A stretch of DNA of 64,000 nt from Albibacterium profundi (GCF_042159835.1 NZ_JBBVGT010000002.1:620001-684000); one strand, 5' to 3'. Positions 18,011-27,613 are shown, numbered from the stretch's first letter. Notes: generated from the sequence alone by a model not told the origin. Program-made: numbers and translations.

Positions 18011-18796
18011 ATGGCACATGCATTAATCACCGGAGCGAGTAAAGGAATTGGTAAAGCCATCGCACTGGAGTTAGCTTTAAAAGGATACGACGTTTTATTG
18101 GTCGCACGAAATGAGTCGGCGCTGTCGGAAACCTGTCAGGAAATCATGGATAAAGCCTCAGTAGACGCGCAGTCACTTGTTCTAGACCTTTCATCCGACG
18201 ACGCGGCTCTGCGACTGCGTGAATGGGTACATTCACTGCATGTCGATCTCCGTATCCTCGTCAATAATGCCGGCTACGGTCTAAGCGGTCGTTTCGAGGA
18301 GCAAAAGCTAGAGACGATTCAAAATATGATGCAGCTTAACATGACTAATTTAGTTAGTCTTACTCACTTACTATTGCCCTTATTAAAGCGCTGCCCGCAA
18401 GCTTATATCCTAAATGTGGCCAGCACCTCAGCTTACCAGTCCACGCCCAACCTCGCGGTTTATGCTGCATCTAAAGCTTTTGTATTATCGTTCAGTCGCG
18501 CATTAAACAACGAATTAAAAAAATCATCTGTGTCAGTCACTTGTATATCTCCGGGACCTACGAATACGGCATTCGTTGAGCGAGCTCAATTGACAGAGAA
18601 GGGACTTGAGCGTATGAAAAAAGTACATATGGAAGCTTCAGACGTTGCTAAAATTGCCGTTCGGGCTCTATTTTCGAAAAAAGCGGAAATCGTTCCGGGC
18701 CTAACGAATAAGTCTGCTTCTTTTATGGCTTGGCTATTCCCTAAGTCGCTCGTAGAGAATATTGCTGGTCGCATTATCGGAAACGTAATTGAGTGA
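18011..18796 (+). CDS. Short-chain dehydrogenase/reductase
   Basis: A 261-aa classical SDR of the DltE/YqjQ kind. The cofactor motif GASKGIGKA is at 7-15, NNAG near 87, catalytic YAASK near 155, and SPGPTNTAF follows. The C-terminal tail (FMAWLFPKSLVENIAGRI) is hydrophobic and may sit at the membrane, as in lipid-linked SDRs. The substrate is unknown. It may share its direction with yajQ downstream (64 bp) but need not be one operon with it. Confidence 0.87.
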   Translation: MAHALITGASKGIGKAIALELALKGYDVLLVARNESALSETCQEIMDKASVDAQSLVLDLSSDDAALRLREWVHSLHVDLRILVNNAGYGLSGRFEEQKLETIQNMMQLNMTNLVSLTHLLLPLLKRCPQAYILNVASTSAYQSTPNLAVYAASKAFVLSFSRALNNELKKSSVSVTCISPGPTNTAFVERAQLTEKGLERMKKVHMEASDVAKIAVRALFSKKAEIVPGLTNKSASFMAWLFPKSLVENIAGRIIGNVIE

Positions 18797-18860
18797 AAAG
18801 CCCTTTTAAAGAAATATCATTCAAAATCATTATATTCATGCTCACTTTATTTTAAAAGAT

Positions 18861-19352
18861 ATGCCATCATTTGATATCGTTAGCAAAATCGACGGGCAGA
18901 CCCTCGATAATGCTATTAACAACGCAAAAAAAGAAATATTGAACCGATACGACTTTCAAACATCGAAAAGTACAATCGATTTAGATAAAAAAAGCAATGT
19001 AATCACCATTGTGACCGAAGATGATATGCGCCTAAAAGCGATTACTGATTCAATTATTTCAAGAATGCTTAAGCAGAAACTTGATCCAGCGAGCTTAGAT
19101 TTTGGAAAGGAAAGTATTGCGTCTGGCAATATGCTCAGAAAAGAAGTTAAGATTCAGGAAGGTATCGATAAAGAGACCGCTAAAAAAATTGTTTCAAAAA
19201 TCAAAGAGAGCAAGATAAAAGTACAGGCTTCAATAATGGATGATCAGGTAAGAGTACAAAGCAAAAACATCGACGACCTACAGAAAGTCATTGCTTTATG
19301 CAAGGGAGAAGATTTTGGACAGCCATTACAGTATATCAACATGCGAAACTAG
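18861..19352 (+). CDS. YajQ-family nucleotide-binding protein
   Basis: A 163-aa YajQ/UPF0234 protein, with the family start MPSFDIVSKIDGQTLDNAINNA, then EILNRYDFQTSKSTI and the C-terminal VRVQSKNIDDLQKVIALCK. Two ferredoxin-like domains are expected. Members bind nucleotides or RNA; a Xanthomonas homologue binds cyclic di-GMP, but that cannot be assumed here. Its stop overlaps the end of the convergent flavoprotein gene by 4 bp. Confidence 0.93.
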   Translation: MPSFDIVSKIDGQTLDNAINNAKKEILNRYDFQTSKSTIDLDKKSNVITIVTEDDMRLKAITDSIISRMLKQKLDPASLDFGKESIASGNMLRKEVKIQEGIDKETAKKIVSKIKESKIKVQASIMDDQVRVQSKNIDDLQKVIALCKGEDFGQPLQYINMRN

Positions 19353-20503
19353 TGGGTTTCACCTCTTGCGGTATAATAACCTGTCGCAAAACAGGCTTGA
19401 AGCAGGTATCCGCCCGTTGGAGCGTCCCAAGCTAACATCTCACCACAAAGCTGGATAGCGGGGTACTTCTTTAAGGACAGGTTTGGGTTCAGTTCGTCCC
19501 AGCTGACACCACCATGGGTTGAGATAACCTCTTCCACCGGACGAAAACCAGTGACCTTCAACGGAAAGTTTTTTATGATATATGCCAGTTTTGATGGGGA
19601 TGTATATACATCTTTGTCAAGTGTTCTCAGCAAAGAAATTTTGGTTGGTCCTAATCGCAGTTGTCGTTTAAGAACGTTACTAATCTTTTCTCCATTGAAC
19701 GCCGATATGATACGTGATTCATCAAAGGATGGCTTCAGATCAATAAAAAGTTCTTGCGGAAAAGCTTGAGATCGGACCGCGCGGTTGAGATGATAAACGG
19801 CATTTCCTTCGATACCGTAATCTGTAAAAACCAATTCGCCGTACTTTTCTGCATAACGATTAAACAATCGTACATTCTTCAAAGGCTGGCCAGCTAAGCT
19901 TGAATACACCGTCGCTAGTTCTAAACCTGAATTAGCGGAACCGGTTGCGGTCACGGCAATCCCCTTGTTTTGAAACAAGTCGATCCACTTTCCGTCTGAT
20001 CCGGTTTTAGGCCAGCTCCTGCCTCCAAGCGCTAGAACAGCATGGTTATAAATTACCTCTATTTGCTTATTTACGGTCAAAAAAGTTAATTTACGAGAAT
20101 CGAAATCACTCAGGTAGTATCCAAACTTAAAATCTACACCTAGCTGACTCAACCTCAGCAACCAGCGCTGTAAAACTTCAATAGGCTTAATACCTTTAAC
20201 AGGAAAGACTTTGCCCGACGACCCGATAAAAGTTGGTACGCCAATCGACTCGAGCCAGCTAACTGTATCTTTGTTATTAAAGGTTTGTACAATTTCTTTA
20301 ATCTGTTCCGAATCGTATCTATCAAGAAAGACATCTAACGGCTCGGCGTGACTTAAATTAAAACCGCCATTACCAGCTACTAAGAACTTCCTAGCCGCAG
20401 CTGCCTTATGATCGTAAACTATTACAGGATGGCCTTGAAGTGCATACTCTTGAGCTGCCATAAGACCAGCTGGTCCCGCGCCGACGATGTGAATCGTTTC
20501 CAT
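19349..20503 (-). CDS. HI0933/TIGR03862-type FAD-dependent oxidoreductase
   Basis: A 384-aa flavoprotein. The FAD Rossmann motif GAGPAGLMAAQEYALQG is at residues 6-22; AGNGGFNLSHAEPL and VLALGGRSWPKTGSDG are typical of the HI0933-like group, and the end has LCGEMLAWDAPTGGYLLQACFATG, closing the FAD site. It most resembles the TIGR03862 branch. Reaction and substrate are not known. It overlaps the yajQ end by 4 bp and is divergent from the MFS exporter gene. Confidence 0.88.
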   Translation of the reverse strand: METIHIVGAGPAGLMAAQEYALQGHPVIVYDHKAAAARKFLVAGNGGFNLSHAEPLDVFLDRYDSEQIKEIVQTFNNKDTVSWLESIGVPTFIGSSGKVFPVKGIKPIEVLQRWLLRLSQLGVDFKFGYYLSDFDSRKLTFLTVNKQIEVIYNHAVLALGGRSWPKTGSDGKWIDLFQNKGIAVTATGSANSGLELATVYSSLAGQPLKNVRLFNRYAEKYGELVFTDYGIEGNAVYHLNRAVRSQAFPQELFIDLKPSFDESRIISAFNGEKISNVLKRQLRLGPTKISLLRTLDKDVYTSPSKLAYIIKNFPLKVTGFRPVEEVISTHGGVSWDELNPNLSLKKYPAIQLCGEMLAWDAPTGGYLLQACFATGYYTARGETH

Positions 20504-20585
20504 AAAACGAAAATACGATCATTTTATATCTTTCCCGTTATATTAAAGCCATTGACTTTAAATTTCGTATTTTCGTAGATATAAA

Positions 20586-21809
20586 ATGCAGATCTTTCGA
20601 TCCCTTAAATATCACAATTACAGGCTTTTCTTTACCGGACAATCCATTTCTCTAATCGGGACTTGGATGCAGCGTGTTGCAATCAGTTGGTTAGTTTACC
20701 GCCTGACAGGGTCGCCCTTCGTGTTGGGCTTAATCACATTTGCCAGCTTAATACCTTCATTAGTCTTAGCTCCGTTCGCTGGCAGTTTGGTAGATCGATA
20801 TAATAAATTCAATATCTTTATATCTACACAGATCGTGTTGATGTTGCAAGCGGGAACCTTAGCATTGATGGTCTGGTTGGATTACTACAACATTGCCTGG
20901 ATAGGTATCTTAAGTCTCGTTCAAGGCTTAGTGAACTCGCTAGACGTAACGGCCAGACAATCGCTTGTCGTCAACTTCGTCGAGAAAAAAGAGGATTTAC
21001 CAAATGCGATCGCCCTGAACTCATCGATGTTTAACGGAGCCAGACTAGTCGGCCCTGCTCTGGCGGGCATCATTCTAAGTTCTTTTGGTGAAAATGTGTG
21101 TTTCTTTCTCAATTTTCTAACCTACATAGCGGTTCTTATTTGCTTATCATTGATGAAGATTAAGCTCAAGCCGGTTGAAAAATCGAAAGAAAACATCTGG
21201 TTTGATCTGAAAGAGGGTTTCAATTACCTGAAAAACTCACCTAATATATCATCCCTTATACTCCTTATGGCGGCATCCAGCTTAATTATCATACCCTTTA
21301 CAACGTTTTTACCCGTCTTTGCTAAAGATATTTTTAACGGTGACGCCACAACGTTCAGTTGGTTTGAGAGTGTCGGTGGCTTAGGTGCTTTAATGGGTGC
21401 GGTATACATGGCAACTTTAAAGTCGACTCGCAATTTTATAAAGATCATTATCCGTTCGAGTTTCACACTCTCGCTATCTGTACTCGGACTGGCACTATCG
21501 CCTTCACTGATTATGGCTTTGTTGTTCACCGGTACAGCAGCCCTGGGACTAATGTCGCAGAATTCATCAATCAACACTTATTTACAAACACATACACCCG
21601 ATAAAATGCGGGGACGAACAATGAGCTACTATATCATGGCCTTCCAGGGTGTGCTGCCACTTGGCACTCTTCTGATGGGCTACCTAGCCCACAAAATCGG
21701 AACGACTACGATCGTTGCTTTAGAAGGGATGGCAGGTGTCCTTATCATGATAAGCTTTATTCTATACCGGAGGAATCGTTTTAAAAACATTAAAGAGCAA
21801 CTCGGTTAA
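20586..21809 (+). CDS. MFS transporter, EntS/MFS_3 type
   Basis: A 407-aa major facilitator with about 12 hydrophobic segments. The start FRSLKYHNYRLFFTGQSISLIGTWMQRVAISWLVYRLTGSP is the hallmark of the MFS_3 (EntS-like) group, which exports siderophores or drugs. The conserved loop LVDRYNK follows. There are no siderophore genes in the window, so the cargo is unknown. It stands alone, convergent with the ceramide operon. Confidence 0.87.
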   Translation: MQIFRSLKYHNYRLFFTGQSISLIGTWMQRVAISWLVYRLTGSPFVLGLITFASLIPSLVLAPFAGSLVDRYNKFNIFISTQIVLMLQAGTLALMVWLDYYNIAWIGILSLVQGLVNSLDVTARQSLVVNFVEKKEDLPNAIALNSSMFNGARLVGPALAGIILSSFGENVCFFLNFLTYIAVLICLSLMKIKLKPVEKSKENIWFDLKEGFNYLKNSPNISSLILLMAASSLIIIPFTTFLPVFAKDIFNGDATTFSWFESVGGLGALMGAVYMATLKSTRNFIKIIIRSSFTLSLSVLGLALSPSLIMALLFTGTAALGLMSQNSSINTYLQTHTPDKMRGRTMSYYIMAFQGVLPLGTLLMGYLAHKIGTTTIVALEGMAGVLIMISFILYRRNRFKNIKEQLG

Positions 21810-21832
21810 GGGCGCTGTCAAACAGCACGAGG

Positions 21833-22816
21833 TCAAATCCAATGATTAGCTTTATACCACTGGATTGTCTCTGCTAAACCCGACTGCAAATCGTACTGCG
21901 GAACAAAACCCAAATCATCCTTTAGCGCATCAACGTCGCAAGCCCAGTTTATTGCTGTCAACTCGTTCATCTTCTCTTTATTCAATACGGGCGTTGAACT
22001 ACGCTTTGCGTATATACGATCCATGAAAGAGGCTAGCATATTTACACCGCCCAAGGGTAAGTGTATTCTCAAAGCCTTTTTTTGAAGGATCTGTTTTGCC
22101 GTATCTGCCAATGCATAGCGATCATACACCATACCGTCCGAGACATTATAAAACTGTTTCGGAGGTGTTTCGTGCAATGAATTGATGATTATTTTTGCCA
22201 AATCCTTTACATAAATAAAACTTAATTGTTGATCAAACCTACCGATATGGGGATCAAGTCCGCGACTTAATGCCTGGATTAGAATGAATAGATCCCTTTC
22301 GCGTGGTCCGTATACTGCGGTCGGTCTAAAACCGAGTAAAGGGAGTTTAGGAATCGACTGTAAATACCGTTCTGCCCTGAGCTTGCTCCGTCCATAAGCC
22401 GTGACAGGCTGTGGTTCGGAAGCATCATGAATAAGCGTGTCCAAATCGGTTAGCGGCCCCAGGGCAGCCAAGCTGCTCACGAAAACGAACTTTTTCAATG
22501 TAACACAGCCTTTTACCGCTGCTTCAGCCAAGGTTTTACTAGCATCTGCATTAACTTTATTGTAAACTTGTTCATTTTTTGCTTTCGTAATCCCAGCCGC
22601 ATGTATAATATAATCGAAATCTTTTAAGGTGGATTGGAGATGACCAATTGATGAATAATTGAGGTACATGTATCGAAGCGGCAACTTGTTAAGATGATCT
22701 ATCTTGCTGTTTTCCCGTATAGCAGCATGCACTTCATAGCCTTGCGATAAAGCCTCTATAATGAGATGATAACCAACGAATCCGCTGGCTCCCGTTATGA
22801 GTATCTTCTCGTTCAT
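21833..22816 (-). CDS. cerR: Ceramide reductase candidate (NAD-dependent epimerase/dehydratase family)
   Basis: A 327-aa extended SDR. The cofactor motif GASGFVGYHL is at residues 7-16, FVSSLAALG gives the Ser, and YGRSK the Tyr-Lys catalytic pair. It is the third gene of a run with serine palmitoyltransferase and a GNAT protein, with a 4-bp overlap. In Caulobacter a related NAD-dependent enzyme (CerR) reduces the 3-oxo group in bacterial ceramide synthesis after N-acylation, and Bacteroidota carry similar sets. The family placement is clear; the ceramide role is inferred from the operon. Confidence 0.75.
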   Translation of the reverse strand: MNEKILITGASGFVGYHLIIEALSQGYEVHAAIRENSKIDHLNKLPLRYMYLNYSSIGHLQSTLKDFDYIIHAAGITKAKNEQVYNKVNADASKTLAEAAVKGCVTLKKFVFVSSLAALGPLTDLDTLIHDASEPQPVTAYGRSKLRAERYLQSIPKLPLLGFRPTAVYGPRERDLFILIQALSRGLDPHIGRFDQQLSFIYVKDLAKIIINSLHETPPKQFYNVSDGMVYDRYALADTAKQILQKKALRIHLPLGGVNMLASFMDRIYAKRSSTPVLNKEKMNELTAINWACDVDALKDDLGFVPQYDLQSGLAETIQWYKANHWI

Positions 22817-23934
22817 ATCGATTTTGATAGAATTCGGTAGGTGCGATAAGGAACCCCTTTGATTCGCTCGATAGCTTTATTGATTAGATCGTTGTCCTCC
22901 AAGGTCCAAGAAGCCTCGGCGTATTCCAGACCTTTCTCTTGAAAAGCCTTAATAATCATGGCGTACAGACAAACTTCTATGCCCATCTTCCGATAGCCAT
23001 CAATCACCCCTAAAACCATAATCCGAATACCTTTTACCTTTCTTTTCATCGATAAGAGTTTCAAAAAACCGAATGGAAAAAGTCGTCCCCGCTTGATCGT
23101 CTTCAATATTGGATTAATATCGGGAATTGCCAATGCGAAGGCCACTAACTTTCCTTCCTTTTCTGCAACCAAGCAAAAATCTGGATCTAGAATTAATTTT
23201 AAATCCTTCGCCATATAATCAAACTCCTTATCCGTCATCGGCACAAAGCCCAAATTATGATCCCAAGCCTGATTATACACTTCCCTTAGTGCACTCGCCT
23301 CTTGTTTAAAGTTCTTAATATCAATCTTGCGTACCCGAATATCGTTACGCTCCAGTCGCCTCTGTAGACCCTCCAAAAGACCGACGGAACGGTCGTCATA
23401 ATCATTTCCGTCGTAGTAATATGCACGGAGGTCGACTTTCTTGCTAAAACCATATTGTTCCAATAAGGTTAAATAATACGGAAAGTTATATGGCATCATA
23501 ACCCGTGGCATACCATCGTATCCATCTATCAAAAGACCGCAGGTTTCATTTGTTGAGAAATTAGTTGGCCCCATTACCGAAGTCAAGCCCTGACCCTTCA
23601 GCCAGCTTATAGCAGTGTCCAACAACATATCGGCAACGTCCTGGTCGTTTATGCTGTCGAAAAAACCAAAGAAACCTTCCTTTTGCTTATAAACACGATT
23701 ATGATTATTATTCTTTATAGCTGCGATACGACCAACAAGCTGATCGCCATCATATGCCAAAAATAACTTAACTTCTGAGTGGTCATGAAAGGGGTGCTTA
23801 CCGGGAGTGAGCATATCTCGCTGGGCAATATACAATTCAGGTACATAAAAGGGATCATCCTTGTATAAGCTGTGAGGAAAATCAATAAAAGATTTTAGTG
23901 CACGCTTTCCTTCGACCGCTATGACCTTTCTCAT
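22813..23934 (-). CDS. bcerS: Bacterial ceramide synthase candidate (GNAT fold)
   Basis: A 373-aa GNAT-like acyltransferase. The N-terminal DPFYVPEL and PFHDHSEVKLFLAYDGDQLVGRIAAIKNNNHNR, with a second GNAT-type block near FCLVAEKEGKLVAFALAIPDIN, match the protein that lies beside spt in Bacteroidota and Caulobacter, where it was shown to N-acylate the long-chain base (bCerS, unrelated to eukaryotic ceramide synthases). No membrane segment is obvious. It overlaps cerR and spt by 4 bp each, so the three are surely translated together. Databases often label it only 'GNAT family' or hypothetical. Confidence 0.75.
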   Translation of the reverse strand: MRKVIAVEGKRALKSFIDFPHSLYKDDPFYVPELYIAQRDMLTPGKHPFHDHSEVKLFLAYDGDQLVGRIAAIKNNNHNRVYKQKEGFFGFFDSINDQDVADMLLDTAISWLKGQGLTSVMGPTNFSTNETCGLLIDGYDGMPRVMMPYNFPYYLTLLEQYGFSKKVDLRAYYYDGNDYDDRSVGLLEGLQRRLERNDIRVRKIDIKNFKQEASALREVYNQAWDHNLGFVPMTDKEFDYMAKDLKLILDPDFCLVAEKEGKLVAFALAIPDINPILKTIKRGRLFPFGFLKLLSMKRKVKGIRIMVLGVIDGYRKMGIEVCLYAMIIKAFQEKGLEYAEASWTLEDNDLINKAIERIKGVPYRTYRILSKSI

Positions 23935-25136
23935 ATAGCTACGTTAACAGGATCGCTGTTCACAGCCTTATAAGCCTCAATAATTTTTCCGACTGCTTCA
24001 TCTATCTGACTGAATGTGTGCGTCGCCATCAACGAAAAACGAATCAAGGAGTCTTCTGACGCAACTGCTGGAGAGACCACGGGGTTAACGAAGACCCCAT
24101 TATTATGCAAAATATTAGTTAAACGGAATGTTTTGTCGTTATCTCGTATATATATCGGCAGTATCGGACTTTCTGAGTTTCCGATATCAAAGCCTGCATC
24201 TCTCAATTGTGCAGTGGCATAACGCGTATTTTGCCATAACTTCTCGATTCTTTCAGGTTCAGACTCAATAATATCCAAAGCGGCAAGGACGCTAGCTACA
24301 GACGCTGGTGGCATACTAGCGCTAAACATGAGTGATCGTGCACGATGCTTAATAAATTCAATTGTAGGTTTCGTTCCGGCAACAAAACCACCTAAAGAGG
24401 CTAACGACTTACTAAATGTGCCCATAATCAAATCAACCTCCTTCTCCAAGTTAAAGTGAGAAGCCGTCCCCGCTCCCTGATGACCAATCACGCCCAAGCT
24501 ATGCGCATCGTCGATCATAATATTGACTCCGAACTCCTCGCTCAGTTCTACAAGTTCCGGAAGCTTAACAAGATCACCTTCCATGCTAAAGATACCGTCT
24601 ACGACGATTAATTTTGCTGCATCCGCCGGTAGACGACTAAGTTTGCTCCTCAAGTCGTCCATATTATTGTGATCATATTTCAATGTGCGTGAGAACGAAA
24701 GACGACTTCCGTCAATGATAGAAGCGTGATTTGATTCGTCCAAAATCAGATAATCATTACGGTCCAATAGGCATGATATCACGCCTAAATTCACTTGAAA
24801 GCCGGTGCTAAAAAGTACAGCCGCTTCTTTGTTAACGTATCGGGCTAATCGTTCCTCTAACTCGAGATGAATATCCAGCGTGCCATTTAGAAACCTAGAT
24901 CCGGCACAACCAGTTCCATATTTGTCGACTGCAGCTTTCGACGCCTCTTTTATCTTAGGATGATTTGTCAATCCTAAATAGGAGTTAGATCCAAACATAA
25001 GCACGTTCTTACCGTCTATGACAACTTCGGTATCCTGTGCAGACTCTATTGGTCGGAAATAAGGGTAGATCCCCTTTGCTTTGATAGCGTCTGCATCCTT
25101 GAAAGCCGCTACCCGCTCATATAATTTTTTACCCAT
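23931..25136 (-). CDS. spt: Serine palmitoyltransferase
   Basis: A PLP-dependent alpha-oxoamine synthase of about 401 aa that joins serine and a fatty acyl-CoA to form 3-ketosphinganine, the first step of sphingolipid synthesis. Family features: MFGSNSYLGLTNHP, YGTGCAGSRFLNGT, DDAHSLGVIG and the PLP lysine in GTFSKSLASLGG. These closely match the Sphingobacterium enzymes I know, more than the KBL or BioF relatives. The frame opens at ATG 25184; I prefer the ATG at 25136 (MGKKLYERV), which fits family starts. On the minus strand a TACATTTG (25217-25224) could be its -7 element. First gene of spt-bcerS-cerR. Confidence 0.9.
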   Translation of the reverse strand: MGKKLYERVAAFKDADAIKAKGIYPYFRPIESAQDTEVVIDGKNVLMFGSNSYLGLTNHPKIKEASKAAVDKYGTGCAGSRFLNGTLDIHLELEERLARYVNKEAAVLFSTGFQVNLGVISCLLDRNDYLILDESNHASIIDGSRLSFSRTLKYDHNNMDDLRSKLSRLPADAAKLIVVDGIFSMEGDLVKLPELVELSEEFGVNIMIDDAHSLGVIGHQGAGTASHFNLEKEVDLIMGTFSKSLASLGGFVAGTKPTIEFIKHRARSLMFSASMPPASVASVLAALDIIESEPERIEKLWQNTRYATAQLRDAGFDIGNSESPILPIYIRDNDKTFRLTNILHNNGVFVNPVVSPAVASEDSLIRFSLMATHTFSQIDEAVGKIIEAYKAVNSDPVNVAI

Positions 25137-25383
25137 TGTTAACTTTCTTAATACTTCATATGTTCGTCTCTGGGACGACAACATTATATTTTTGTTAGTA
25201 TTATCTAAATATTAGGCAAATGTAAATTATTGTTCACAATAATTTTACGTTTTCTAAACGCAACCTGATTTTGTTACCTTATGAACAGTGCAACAAAACG
25301 ACACAAAAAGCTCATTACCATCGACTTAGACAACAAATCAATGATTTCACCTTAATGTCATATAACAAACAGCAAAAATCGTA
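25137..25383. other. Spacer upstream of spt
   Basis: A gene-free stretch between spt and the doxX-like gene. It should hold the promoter of the ceramide operon; the best candidate is TACATTTG on the minus strand at 25217-25224, without a clear -33 box. It is otherwise AT-rich with nothing recognisable. Confidence 0.4.
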
Positions 25384-25827
25384 CTAAAAGCTTCTCCGGC
25401 GCTTAATTAAGCCGTCAGTCGAGTATGTACCTGACCCTGACCCGACAACAAGGAATACAAGTAAAAGAATGAGCACTAAAACAGATACCCATAGCTCGGA
25501 ATTAAGATAAGAAAGTCCATTGGTAAGATTAACAAAGAATACGGCACCAATTAAAATAGGGAGCTGGAAAACAACAAAAATCCTGGTTAATAAGCCAAAA
25601 GCAATAAAAATTCCTCCAACCAGATGGGCGAACGCCACGTAATGAATAATAGCCCAAGCATTCGGTTGAAAAGCAGTATCTTCAAGTAGTCGTAAAACAG
25701 AATTAGTGTCGGCTATGAACAGTACACCTTTTATAAAAATAAATATTCCTAAAGCTATTCTAAGAATATCTAACCATTGTGGATGGTGGGTATCTCCCCA
25801 ATATTCCACCTTTTGAATTAAGTTCAT
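25384..25827 (-). CDS. DoxX-family membrane protein
   Basis: A 147-aa protein with four hydrophobic segments (about residues 20-40, 57-77, 84-104 and 113-133) and the DoxX pattern ILRIALGIFIFIKGVLF, HLVGGIFIAFGLLTRI. Family members are small inner-membrane proteins linked to redox or thiol metabolism in some bacteria; a precise role is unknown. It lies 77 bp after the cysM stop on the same strand. Confidence 0.82.
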   Translation of the reverse strand: MNLIQKVEYWGDTHHPQWLDILRIALGIFIFIKGVLFIADTNSVLRLLEDTAFQPNAWAIIHYVAFAHLVGGIFIAFGLLTRIFVVFQLPILIGAVFFVNLTNGLSYLNSELWVSVLVLILLLVFLVVGSGSGTYSTDGLIKRRRSF

Positions 25828-25904
25828 TATGTACCTCCTTTCGGGATGTTATACTAAAGTTAATGATATTAATTCAAAAAGAAAAAATTATATCGACTTA
25901 ATAA

Positions 25905-26777
25905 TCAGGCGAAAAGATCGCTACTAAGATATCGATCACCACGATCGCAGGCGATAAAAACAATGATTCCTTCAGATAATTTAGCGGCAAGCCTTAATGC
26001 AACCGCACAGGCTCCTCCACTACTCATCCCTACAAATATCCCCTCTTTTTTTGCCAAAGATCGCGCTGCTGCAACAGCATCTTCTTCCGATACATCCATT
26101 ATTGTGTCAACGCGTGAAGGATCAAATATCTTTGGGAGATATTCCTCTGGCCATCTCCGAATCCCCGGAATCGACGAGTTATCGGTAGGTTGACAGCCTA
26201 CAATCTGGATAGATGTATTTTGTTCTTTTAGAAATCTAGAGCAGCCCATTATCGTACCAGTTGTACCCATAGAACTTACAAAATGCGTGATACCCGCTTC
26301 AGTATCTCTCCAAATTTCTGGTCCTGTTGTCCGGTAATGAGCTAAGTAATTATCTTCATTAGCAAACTGATTTAATAGAAAATAACCTTCAGTACTTCCT
26401 TTCTCTTCGGCGTAATCCCGACAGACCTCGATTGATTCGAGTAGGGTAACCTGCGCACCAAAAGCTTGCATCGTCAGCGTTCGTTCTCTGGTAGAACTCG
26501 CCGGCATGACCAATTCAATATCCAGACCATATATCCCGGCCATCATGGCAAGCGCAATACCTGTGTTGCCGCTGGTAGCCTCAATCAACTTCGTACCCTT
26601 TTTAATATCTCCTCTTTCCAGTGCACTTCGAATCATATTCAAGGCGGCGCGATCCTTAACACTTCCGCCGGGGTTTGAACCTTCGAGTTTTGCAAAAACA
26701 CGAACCTTGCTATTCGTATTCAAACGTTTCAATTCTACTAACGGAGTATTTCCAACGGTATCGATAATTGTATTCAT
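25905..26777 (-). CDS. cysM: Cysteine synthase (CysM/CysK type)
   Basis: A 290-aa PLP enzyme that converts O-acetylserine and sulfide (or thiosulfate) to cysteine. It has the PLP lysine in PGGSVKDRAALNM, the substrate loop EATSGNTGIALAM, the phosphate-binding VSSMGTTGTIMG, and GMSSGGACAVAL near the end. The C-terminus is slightly short for the family but looks complete. It starts 8 bp after cysE, whose product makes its substrate. The letter M versus K is by resemblance only. Confidence 0.92.
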   Translation of the reverse strand: MNTIIDTVGNTPLVELKRLNTNSKVRVFAKLEGSNPGGSVKDRAALNMIRSALERGDIKKGTKLIEATSGNTGIALAMMAGIYGLDIELVMPASSTRERTLTMQAFGAQVTLLESIEVCRDYAEEKGSTEGYFLLNQFANEDNYLAHYRTTGPEIWRDTEAGITHFVSSMGTTGTIMGCSRFLKEQNTSIQIVGCQPTDNSSIPGIRRWPEEYLPKIFDPSRVDTIMDVSEEDAVAAARSLAKKEGIFVGMSSGGACAVALRLAAKLSEGIIVFIACDRGDRYLSSDLFA

Positions 26778-26785
26778 ACTGTCTC

Positions 26786-27601
26786 TTACGATTTACTTTT
26801 CGCTTCAATCACTTTAATAGTTGGCTGATGGTATACAGTCGCAAAAGGCGGAACACTACGCGTAAGCCAGACATTACCACCAATTGTACAATGACTTCCG
26901 ATGACGGTATCGCCCCCCAAGATTGTGGCGCCTGCATATAATACAACGTGATCCCCTATGGTTGGGTGTCTTTTGACGTCGACCATAGCCTTATCAACAC
27001 TCAGCGCACCTAAGGTTACGCCTTGGTAAATCTTCACATGATTGCCAATGATCGTTGTTTCTCCGATCACGATGCCCGTACCATGATCTATGCATAGATA
27101 ATCACCAATGGTAGCACCCGGATGGATATCAATTCCGGTCTTAGAATGAGCTAGCTCCGTCAACAATCTAGGAATCAAGGGAACATCCAATTGGAATAGA
27201 GCATTGGCAATTCTGTAAAACGCTATCGCAATAAAACCTGGATAGGCGCGAATGATTTCAAAGGTATTTGTCGCGGCTGGATCTCCTTGTTGGATGGCTA
27301 AGATGTCCGTGTTCATTCTCCTGTAAATCTCCGGGAAGTCCCGAAAGAAGGACCGAACAATCTCCTCGTTGTTGCAATCGTCACAAGCCTTCGTAACATT
27401 TAAAATCCTTAGCAGCTCCTTTTCTAACCTAGCGAAATAACTCTCAACTTCTTCGAGGCTGGAAAACGCGCCTTCTGAGCGTTCAGGGAATGCAAAATTT
27501 AACAGGTCATTTATCCATTTTTCAATAACTTCGTTTGAAGATACTGTTTCATGCAGCTTTTGCTTTTTAAATATATGAAGATAGAACTCTTCTGTACTCA
27601 T
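26786..27601 (-). CDS. cysE: Serine O-acetyltransferase
   Basis: A 271-aa enzyme that acetylates serine for cysteine synthesis. The helical N-terminal half (residues 1-150) precedes a left-handed beta-helix of hexapeptide repeats: GIDIHPGATIGDYLCIDHGTGIVIGET, VTLGALSVDK, DHVVLYAGATILGGDTVIG. It ends with a longer tail than the short plant-type enzymes and has the EpsC-like N-terminal extension. It pairs with cysM downstream, 8 bp apart, and lies 12 bp after the CorC-like gene. Confidence 0.93.
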   Translation of the reverse strand: MSTEEFYLHIFKKQKLHETVSSNEVIEKWINDLLNFAFPERSEGAFSSLEEVESYFARLEKELLRILNVTKACDDCNNEEIVRSFFRDFPEIYRRMNTDILAIQQGDPAATNTFEIIRAYPGFIAIAFYRIANALFQLDVPLIPRLLTELAHSKTGIDIHPGATIGDYLCIDHGTGIVIGETTIIGNHVKIYQGVTLGALSVDKAMVDVKRHPTIGDHVVLYAGATILGGDTVIGSHCTIGGNVWLTRSVPPFATVYHQPTIKVIEAKSKS

Positions 27602-27613
27602 GTTCGTCTTAAT

